Source of the DNA: Larix sibirica
Taxonomy: Eukaryota; Streptophyta; Pinopsida; Pinales; Pinaceae
Assembly (NCBI GenBank): GCA_004151065.3
Contig: NWUY0300004778.1
Coordinates: forward strand, 13,955 to 26,608
DNA length: 12,654 nt
Direction: 5' to 3'
Position numbers and translations under genes: made by a program. The notes below the pieces were generated by a model. The model was not told the DNA's origin, made no database searches, and saw nothing but the letters and a program-made list of their open reading frames with translations. Shown here piece after piece: positions 1 to 6,972 of this stretch (the stretch's first letter is position 1; each line of letters begins with the position of its first letter).

Positions 1-2
1 AG

Positions 3-113
3 ATGCCTTCCACCTTAGAATTCGAATTTGGAGATGCTTGGCTTGATTTGGGGGGGGACAACTCATCCTCCTATGTGCCCTCATTGTCAAATGTTTTTCT
101 AATGTTGTATTAA
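3..113 (+). other. Short open frame entering from the left edge
   Basis: A 36-codon open frame begins at the window edge and ends at TAA (111-113). It is rich in acidic and small residues (EFEFGDAWLDLG, then a serine run). Because the frame is open to the edge it could be the last few dozen residues of a longer protein lying to the left. I do not recognise it, and a frame this short is common by chance. Confidence 0.15.
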
Positions 114-284
114 TCACATTGGACATTATACTATACAAATTTGTGACCCATGCCACCACCTTAATAATTTATCACCACCTTAAAAATTTATCACGACTTT
201 ACCAAGTGACTTAGGACATTGCATCCCCTAGCCCAATGGATTCGTCCTTAGCAAAAATTAGGGGACATTACATGATTGGTGTGA

Positions 285-672
285 GTATCTGAATATAATC
301 GCACCACATTTGGCACAAGTTGTATGGTGCGTTTATATGAATCTAACGCATCGATGAGTTCTACTATTTTCAATTAAAAGATGTATTTCCAATGCATTTA
401 ATCTAAATGGATGCACTGGTAATGGTGCTCCATCTTGCACAACGGTTTCTAATTTCAGGTGTGTCTTACATCACACTGGTTATTCGTTTATGGTCTGCTA
501 CAATTCCCCTTTCCTGCGTAAATGCACCATTAGAGGTGCATTGTAGTGCGCATTGCCTTTGGTGCTGCTGGTGACTCTTGGGAAGTTGGATGCACCAATG
601 GGCACCCTGCAGTTATTTGAATATACCTGCATAACATTTGGCACACGTTTGATGGTGCATTTGTAGGAAAGG
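285..672 (+). repeat. Diverged direct repeat pair, offset 328 bp
   Basis: The segment starting at 285 realigns with the segment starting at 612. Shared words in the same order are GAATATA (291 and 619), CATTTGGCACA (307 and 635) and TGGTGC (325 and 653). The offset is constant at 328 bp for the well-aligned 50-60 bp. Beyond that, similarity fades. Several differences are C/T transitions (for example the left arm CGCACCA in the first copy against TGCATAA in the second). Confidence 0.6.
521..542. repeat. Perfect 8-bp inverted repeat, 6-nt loop
   Basis: AATGCACC (521-528) is followed after six bases by its exact reverse complement GGTGCATT (535-542). The same design recurs at 702-719, where TGCACT and AGTGCA are also separated by six bases. 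Confidence 0.75.
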
Positions 673-701
673 AATTCACCGCTATTGATGCGTTCGGTTA
701 A

Positions 702-719
702 TGCACTACATCAAGTGCA
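702..719. repeat. Perfect 6-bp inverted repeat, 6-nt loop
   Basis: TGCACT (702-707) and AGTGCA (714-719) are exact reverse complements with a six-base loop, matching the geometry of the 521-542 hairpin about 180 bp upstream. Confidence 0.65.
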
Positions 720-1463
720 ACCTGTAAGCGCAATGCTTTGTGGTGTGACTTAAGCTCCATGGGAGCACCACCAGAAACATTTTCTATTTTTCTTAAAATT
801 ATAAGCCTACAAAGTTGAATTTCTAAATTTATTCCACTTAAATTTTAAATTGAAGGATAAGAATTGATTTACCTGGTTCCTTTTGTGTCGAGGAGGCATG
901 GTGGCAGTGACAAGAAAAATGAAAAAGTGGATGTTTGGAAATTCCAAAACAAACACCAATTAACCTCGGATGCATAGAAATCGACAAGTATGGTGGTACA
1001 AGAACATTGTAAAATGGGGCACTTCTATAGATACAAGAGCATCGATGCTTGCACAACTCCACAAAAGCACTGTAATAGCGTAAAAAATGATTTTATGGTC
1101 GAGTTATTTTTTTATTCTACCCTAACATGGTGCGCCGAGAAATTTTATGACTCATTGATGCATATGTTTTGACAAAAAGCACCGTAAAAAGTATTTTTTA
1201 TTATTTCAATAATTACTGGTGCCTTTTGGTAATAATGCATCGATTGCATGTTGAAATATAACTGCACGAGTGCGTTTATAGTTATAAAGTACACTGGAGA
1301 ATGTGTATATTATATTTTAAAATTTTAAATCATTTCAATGTTTCAGATGTGTTTTAATAAATGCACAAGTTCATATTGTTAAAATACAACGCACTATGAA
1401 TTTATTTAGATAAGCACAATATAAATTTTTCAAATATATATATTTTTAAAAGTTATAATTTTG

Positions 1464-1690
1464 TTGGTGTGCCTGTTTTGAAATGCACCAGTACTTATGT
1501 TTGTGTTAGGAGCATCGATGATTTTGTTTTAGTTGTTATTTTAAAATCAAAATTTAAATCGATGGGACATTTGGACTATCTAGTGCATCTTTAAATTATA
1601 AAACACATCGGTGTAGTTATATCTAAGATGCACACTTGAGACAAAATATCCACAAAAACCTCTGGCCGCTGACCTTGGCTATCCACCTCC
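1464..1690 (+). repeat. Direct repeat copy A (249-bp period)
   Basis: The copy runs from TTGGTGTGCC to CCACCTCC and aligns along its whole length with 1713-1926. Shared landmarks in the same order are TGTTTTGAAATGCACC, CTTATGTTTGTGTTAGGAGC, TGGGACA, GGACTATC, GTAGTTATAT and the terminal CCACCTCC. A third, much more worn copy may lie at about 1349-1463 (TGTTTTAATAAATGCAC, then TTCATATTGTTA). Confidence 0.85.
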
Positions 1691-1694
1691 TTGA

Positions 1695-1713
1695 AATATA
1701 TATATATATATAT
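1695..1713. repeat. (AT)n microsatellite
   Basis: A run of alternating A and T separates the two 249-bp-period repeat copies. No function can be read from it. Confidence 0.85.
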
Positions 1714-1926
1714 TGGTGCACTTGTTTTGAAATGCACCGGTGCTTATGTTTGTGTTAGGAGCACCGATGATTTCGTTTTAGTTTTTTTTTGAAATAAAAA
1801 ATTAAATCGGTGGGACAGTCGGACTATCCAATGTGTTTGTAAATTGTACAACGCACCGGGGTAGTTATATATAAGAAGCGCACCAGAGACACTGACATCT
1901 ATAAAAGCCTTCGACTGCCCACCTCC
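1713..1926 (+). repeat. Direct repeat copy B (249-bp period)
   Basis: This is the second copy of the 1464-1690 unit, about 13 bp shorter. Many differences from copy A are C/T or G/A transitions at or next to CG sites: GCACCGATG here against GCATCGATG, ATTTCGTTTT against ATTTTGTTTT, AATCGGTGGG against AATCGATGGG. Copy B keeps more CG dinucleotides and so looks closer to the ancestor. It contains the perfect 10-bp palindrome GCACCGGTGC (1734-1743). Confidence 0.85.
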
Positions 1927-1953
1927 GCTATAAATGGATAAGATTATTTTTTT

Positions 1954-2289
1954 ATTGGAGGTTCCGCCAAAAACTACACTAGAAGGTGTTTGATTGTAGT
2001 GAGTGGAGGGACATCCACAAGGTCCAAGGGACAAGAAAAATGATCCTTGAAACTAAAAAAAAGAGTATGAATAGATGGGTTAGAAAAACTACATCACAAG
2101 GGCACACATGATGATGCATTTGCCAAATTGGTTGATAGGAATCTTGGCATATAAATGCAACATAAAGTTGCAATTATTGATATATTATGACGATTTGGTG
2201 AGGAAGGAAAAAAAACTAGTAGACATGGCAACCTCAAAAAGGTGACAAACCGAGCACAACACCTACACCACCCTTTGTGCATTCTAATC
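1954..2289 (+). other. Possible decayed coding frame, unidentified
   Basis: Frame 1 reads for about 112 codons with four in-frame stops. Some stretches look protein-like: a basic, serine-rich beginning followed by the segment AFAKLVDRNLGI. No family is recognised. The lower T-richness compared with the flanking repeats is the only other hint that this was once coding. It may equally be chance. Confidence 0.15.
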
Positions 2290-2678
2290 ATTGTGAGGTA
2301 ACCCTAAATCTCATTAATAAAAAGATCAATATACATATTTGTAGCTAAAAAAGGAAATATAGCAAGTAGTAATAGAATTCCACCATATATATATAGTAAA
2401 ATTTAGAAAATAATATTACGAAGAAAAAATATGTACAGAGTTAAGAGTTTTCAACATAACCATTGATAGAGTCTAGATGTTAGTGTTTCTCTTTCTAGAC
2501 TGTCTTTGGCTATGACTGCAAGTTGGAAATATAAGAGACACTAGACCAAAAAAGAAAGCTAACAGACCCTCCAAAGGCTGGGAGTTATAACTAGAAATTT
2601 CAAAAAGAGGGAATCTACCAAGAGTATAAGTAGGCCTAAAAAAACTGAGCACAGACAAACTATTCAGCATCACAAATC

Positions 2679-3281
2679 TCAACAATATATGGAATATGGA
2701 GGTTGGCATCCAAGCTCTCGCCTTTGACAAGGTGTTGAACACTCTTTTTGCAGGTCGGAGTATAGTTGGTGAATCAGCTGTGTTGTAGACAAACTGGATG
2801 AAGGATATCCTCCAAATGACTTCCCTGAAAGTTCTCTTACCAAAGTGTTCAACTTTGCATTGACCTTCACGTCCGCCAAACATTTATTATGAGAAATCCT
2901 TCTCAGGTCCTCTTCCAAGTTTTGCAAATGGGAAACCATGGAGAGCCCCATAGACTCATCCCCCACTTTTCCATCCAAACAATCCTCCATATCCAAACTA
3001 AAGACATATTTCATTTTCCAAATCATGCCAAGGGTTCTAGTGTACATGGTCTCTCTGGTCCTGGTAGAACCTGAATTCTCCACCAAACCTCCTAATTCAT
3101 CCACTAATTTCTTAGCGTTTGGAGGTTGTATTCTGCTATGTAGACGGTTTTCTAGACCAATAACACGGGCTCTAGAGTTTGCCCTGATTTTTTGTTCAAG
3201 GAATCCCTTAAAATTTTCCATATCTTTTAGGGCCCTCGGCATATGGGATCCCTAGGGCCCTACAATAGTTTTCGTTTTCAT
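2679..3281 (-). pseudogene. Unrecognised protein, Leu/Lys/Glu-rich helical, single stop near N-terminus
   Basis: An open frame of 187 codons runs from ATG at 3242 to TGA at 2679. Going upstream in the same frame, an earlier ATG at 3281 (MKTKTIVGP) is separated from it by a single TAG, so the original protein probably began there, giving about 201 codons. The predicted chain is charged and mostly helical, with heptad-like stretches (DELGGLVENS; HLQNLEEDLRRISHNK) and no membrane segment. The piece SLDMEDCLDG resembles the EDVID-like region of plant coiled-coil (Rx_N) resistance-protein N-termini, but no P-loop or NB-ARC follows, so this is only a hint. Below about 2760 a second frame stays open to 2473 and contains hydrophobic runs; a frameshift or intron there is possible. 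The sequence is more GC-rich than its surroundings, and a TATA-like box lies about 160 bp upstream. Confidence 0.4.
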
Positions 3282-3437
3282 GACCTTGGTGTGAACCCTA
3301 GTTAGCGAAGGATCCAAAGAATTCCAAACTCACAAGTGCTTACAAACCTAAGCAAAGTTGACCAGAGTAACCACCATATTGCCTCAACACCACTGGATTC
3401 TTCCACGAAGCCCATAATCTAAGTGCTTGAGACGTCG

Positions 3438-3445
3438 ATTTATAA
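3438..3445 (-). promoter_or_regulatory. TATA-like box
   Basis: On the minus strand this reads TTATAAAT, about 157 bp upstream of the extended ATG at 3281. That would put transcription start near 3410 and give a leader of roughly 130 bases. The position is sensible, but AT-rich words are common here. Confidence 0.3.
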
Positions 3446-3723
3446 TGAATGACTGCATCATTTCAGTAGAATTTCCACGGAAGTGGCCAGGACTGGAGCA
3501 AATCTTCATAAAAGCTTGCATGCCGAAGGAAAGGAGGAACACCACACCGGATAGGAAGATGGCATAGCGAAAGTATCATTCAAACAATTGAACAATGAGT
3601 ACTGGGAGAGGTTGCATCATCCAAGAGTGCAAAGGGCCACCACATGCAAACATGCATGATGGCCTGCGTTGCATAATGATCCAGTCGGGCATAGGCCCAC
3701 ATGCTAACAAAGGGAGAAGAGAA

Positions 3724-3735
3724 CCCCACGTGGGG
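3724..3735. promoter_or_regulatory. G-box palindrome CCCCACGTGGGG
   Basis: A perfect 12-bp palindrome contains the CACGTG G-box, the known core site of plant bZIP and bHLH factors. It lies about 440 bp upstream of the minus-strand start at 3281. A 12-bp GC-only palindrome around CACGTG is unlikely by chance in AT-rich DNA, but its use is not shown. Confidence 0.45.
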
Positions 3736-3856
3736 AACATTTATTTTATTTTTAGATAAAGGTTAAAACAATATTATTAAACCACGACAAAGAGGATTTG
3801 TGTTTATTAAAAATTCCAATATCAAGATGTTGGAATGCAACTAGGTTCCATGTTGA

Positions 3857-4499
3857 AATTGTGATAGATACCAAGCAAGGGAGATGGAAATGCATAGCAG
3901 TATTGGTTTTTTATGTGAAGCAACTTGGAGTGTTTGGGATCTAGTCATTGTTGAAATGGAACTGGTTGAGTTTCAAACAATGTTGCAATGTTGCACTCTA
4001 CAATGGTATATGAAATATATAGATATCACCTTGTAAGGCATTAATGAGAAGATGAAAGAGGTTACACAAGCATTTATTGTCAAGTTCTAGAAACAAAAAA
4101 TAGAACACTAAAGGTGCATGACATTGAATGAAATCAAACTAATTATAGGGGAGATTGCCTAGTGTTGAGGAGAAAAGTTCCCATATAGCTAGGTCAAACA
4201 ATTCCAGATCGAGATAGAGCATAGCAATCTTCTTTCCCTTAAATTAATTCTTTAACTTGAGAGTGGTGGTGATTATGTACCTGTTCCAGTAGTTGCCTCA
4301 AAGTGGGAATTGATCATTGATTCCATTGATTCTACTACTAATCCACTTCAAGCTTCGGAACTTGTACAACACAACCAATACCTTTCTCAAATCCAATTGG
4401 AAATAAGTAAAGCACATATAACATTAACTAATTTAAAATGAACTAGGTCATAAAAAAGGCATTTACCAACCCAAATGTGATACCATATTAACCAAGTAA
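3857..4499 (+). pseudogene. Ty3/Gypsy-type Gag relic
   Basis: One frame (frame 2) can be followed for 195 codons from 3857 to TGA at 4439, broken by stops at 4034, 4088, 4109, 4160, 4166, 4190 and 4253 but with no shift needed. It shows the layout of the plant Gypsy Gag (Retrotrans_gag family): an aromatic stretch TLQWYMKYID, then a helix EKMKEVTQAFIVKF, then LNEIKLIIGEIA followed by GEKFPYS, matching the usual pattern of W..W, F...F, and E.....RF. A shift near 4437 leads into NELGHKKG followed by a Cys at 4476. This resembles the second half of a CCHC zinc knuckle with its first cysteines lost. In a live element Gag packages RNA into virus-like particles. No protease, reverse transcriptase or integrase follows on this strand. 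Confidence 0.6.
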
Positions 4500-5014
4500 T
4501 CATAGAATTACTGCTTGTTTTTTTGGGGGGTGGGGTCGAGGAAGATAATAGATCCCCTTTATTGATAATAAAAAAACATAATACAATTTATTAGCTAACA
4601 TTATGCTGCCAACACCTCTCATAATCATCGTTTGTGTCCCTTTGAACCTATTGTAGGAGCTTGGTTGACCCAAACGACTAGTAGATTGAGTTGGTTGGGT
4701 GGGTTGATCGATCGAGGTAGTAAAGGAAGTTATAACCACCTCCATGAATGTAATGGTATATAAAGGCATGAATCTGTAAGGAAATGTGTCTTGTCTTGTA
4801 CTAAGGATCTAATATAATTTTTTGGTTCCACTACTGCCTACTCTTCTTTATGTCTTCCTATGTATTCTTATTGTATGTATATTGTTGTGTTTTATGTTAT
4901 ACATGTTCTTGTACATTATTGATAACTACTTCGATGTAATCCCGTAGATTACAATATTGGTTGTTGTTGGGACCTAGATTTTTGGGATTTGTAAAATAGA
5001 GTAGGCATACATAG
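4500..5014. other. Non-coding stretch between Gag relic and long pseudogene
   Basis: No gene is supported. Features are a T8G6-type homopolymer junction (4517-4531), a GGTTG-rich patch near 4690-4715 containing GATCGATCGAG, and a long T-rich tract with many TTG/TGTAT words (4780-4970). The last part could be leader or intron sequence for the pseudogene starting at 5015. No LTR partner was found by eye downstream of 8778. Confidence 0.4.
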
Positions 5015-6972
5015 ATGCTGAGTGAGGAAGAGATTTGATTGTGGAGCAAAAAAGTTAATTATTACTTAGCTTGAAAAACTATGCTAGAAGGAACCAACTA
5101 TCAGTTATTGAAGCATGATCTCTATTCTACACAGAAATTCATGAAATATTTTTGGAAAACATCCCTTGTGAGATCAAAAAATCGTTGGATAGGCTCACTG
5201 ATGAACATGAAAATTAACGAAAAGGAGTTCCTATCAAAATTAAAAAACAAAGGCTGAACAAATTTGTATGAGTGGATAGAGCAAGTCATCAATGAGTTCC
5301 ATGAAGAGCAAGTGGAAGAAGATAGACCATTTGTTGACAATGCAAAAAGAATATTATATGTTGACCTACACGAAAAATTTATCTGCACTGTACCTATACT
5401 ATTGCGTAAATTTATTATAGCAAAAGTAGTCGGCCATATAGTCGAAGCAATACCACCAATAAACACTCCCATTTCGACCAACTGAAAGAAAAACAAGAAG
5501 AGTGGGAATATTTTATGAATTGACCATCCTCTTCAACCAAAAGAACTGAGGAAAAGAGAATTGACCTAGTTCACGAACTATACAAAAAATCAAAACATAA
5601 CGAAAAATGAAATTAAACAAGCATTTTTTCAATTCTTTAGAACCCATGATTTTATGCAACAAATTCCCAAAAGAGCATATAATAAGAAACATAGAGTACT
5701 CCAACGCCTTAATAATGAAGAAAATAGATGAATANCTTCTTTTGTCACATGAATAAGGGTGTTAATTTTCTTGTTAACAAATTCGAGGATACAAAGTCTA
5801 CTACAGGGATAGTTCTTGAGTATAAGTGGAGAGAGCTTTAACATATAATAAGAGATCAAAACATACCTGACGCAAGAATAGTACCAAAATATCAAGAAGT
5901 ACGGTCTTCATAAAGCTGCCACACACCTGTAACTGTTTCCATGTTCAAAAGTAATTGGATGGATTCTCCCATATGTAGATGTAACATCTAGAATCATTAC
6001 AAGTACAAATGGAAATGATTTCGCCTTGTTTCAGCCTACGCATATAAGCAAAGCTTACAAACTACTAGTACCTAATGTTTTATAAATGGATGATTGGGTC
6101 AAGAGTGTAAATATTGAGCATTCAGAATGTGCAAGGAAAATGTTAATCCCAGGAAAACAGTTGTGGCGAAGGACCAATGGAGAGTATGGAACCAAGAATG
6201 TGTGAACTCCATTCGGGGTTGCTGCTATTCTTCTATGTAGAATATATGAGATAGAAAATGCAAACATTTACGAGATCAGTTGGATTCCATTGTTGTACCA
6301 TGTCACAACACATGACACCATATTCAATTGGGAAGACATCATTTTAGAAAATACGGTTCAAGCCATAAAAAATGCTTGGGAAGGAATCAAGCAAAATAAG
6401 GCTGAATTTTACATGTCATCATATCTTATTGATTGCATTCTTATTATGAATCCTTTCCCAAAGCTCAAATGCAACTGGAATCCTAATGAAACTCTTATTT
6501 ATGTAGCTTATCAGATTCTATGGGCTCATAAACATGCATGCTTCTGTGAAGAAATTCTGATGTTGTTATATAAGTTGATTTTTAACGAAGAACCAAATTG
6601 TATGTTTGATGCAACACTCAAGGTAATCAGTGAATACAGATACTATTGAACGCACGTTAATATGCATGTACGGAGGCATGGAGAGACCCTCACTAATGCC
6701 CAAATATGTCACAGATTACATCATCTTGAAGGAGGCAGTGAGGCAGGTATTTGTCAACGGTGTTGGACACTTTCTGAATGACATAAGAAAGCCTCATATC
6801 CACCACTTCCATTTGTGGTGGATCCTATAATTTCAACAAGGTCAAAGGAGCGGAAGCATTTTTAAAATAATTGGATTCTTATCACTTTTGGGGAGAAAAG
6901 TTTTGTTATAAATGATAGTCAGCAGAAGGTGGCTAAGAATTTCTTATCATGCAAGACTAATTTTGAGTATAG
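5015..6972 (+). pseudogene. Long unrecognised protein, N-terminal globular half (decayed)
   Basis: The best start is ATG 5015 (MLSEEEI, then a TGA). From there the frame continues with stops at 5036, 5072, 5255, 5521, 5729, 5839, 5930, 6083, 6203 and 6863. It needs shifts near 5470, 5590, 5733, 5911, 6648, 6795 and 6973, but each segment reads as good protein. Recognisable segments in order are: a charged helical part with YEWIEQVINEFHEEQ and PILLRKFIIAKVVG (5264-5450); KQAFFQFFRTHDF (about 5620); IGWILPYVDVTSRI (about 5955); the longest clean run 6206-6649 with FNWEDIILENTVQAIKNAWEG, FYMSSYLID (about 6407-6433) and PKLKCNWNP; then LMPKYVTDYIILKEAVRQV (6693-6750). It is not a reverse transcriptase, integrase or transposase that I know. 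Such long plant proteins are often transposon-borne. The same reading continues into the coiled-coil half at 6973. Six of the ten stops are TGA, possibly former CGA codons. Confidence 0.55.

Larger units (their letters stand above)
285..1930. repeat. Motif-rich diverged repeat region (GCAYCGATG / TGCACC)
   Basis: No gene is visible here. The stretch is full of short GC-richer words in an AT-rich background: GCAYCGATG-like sites at 348-356, 1039-1047, 1237-1245 (last base changed), 1512-1520 and 1761-1769. TGCAC, GGTGC and TGCACC words occur dozens of times on both strands. Several pair as perfect inverted repeats: 300-306 with 325-331; 521-528 with 535-542; 702-707 with 714-719; 1738-1744 with 1760-1766. 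Such clustered motifs in both orientations resemble the subterminal repeat arrays of DNA transposons of the En/Spm (CACTA) kind, or an old degenerated satellite; neither is proven. Open frames in this stretch are short and not protein-like. Confidence 0.6.
3282..3760 (-). other. 5' flank and probable leader of the minus-strand gene relic
   Basis: No coding frame is seen. Read on the minus strand, this GC-richer stretch leads into the ATG at 3281 through a purine/GTT-type leader (AACTAGGGTT at about 3291-3300). It carries a TATA-like box, an ACGT-core site GACGTC (3431-3436) and a G-box palindrome. Together these look like a promoter and 5' UTR rather than transposon debris. Confidence 0.3.

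Noticed and set aside
1744-2291. Three overlapping minus-strand frames of 64-96 codons
   Set aside because: They overlap repeat copy B and low-complexity DNA, and none is convincing.
2889-3255. Plus-strand open frames of 61 and 105 codons
   Set aside because: They are antisense to the longer minus-strand frame that has promoter-like signals, and they look less protein-like.
4500-4769. 89-codon minus-strand open frame with Thr/Gln/Pro/Ser-rich section
   Set aside because: The composition comes from the GGTTG-rich patch on the other strand; no start context or family support.
5122-5895. Overlapping minus-strand open frames of 63-124 codons
   Set aside because: They lie opposite well-supported plus-strand pseudogene segments and show no family features.
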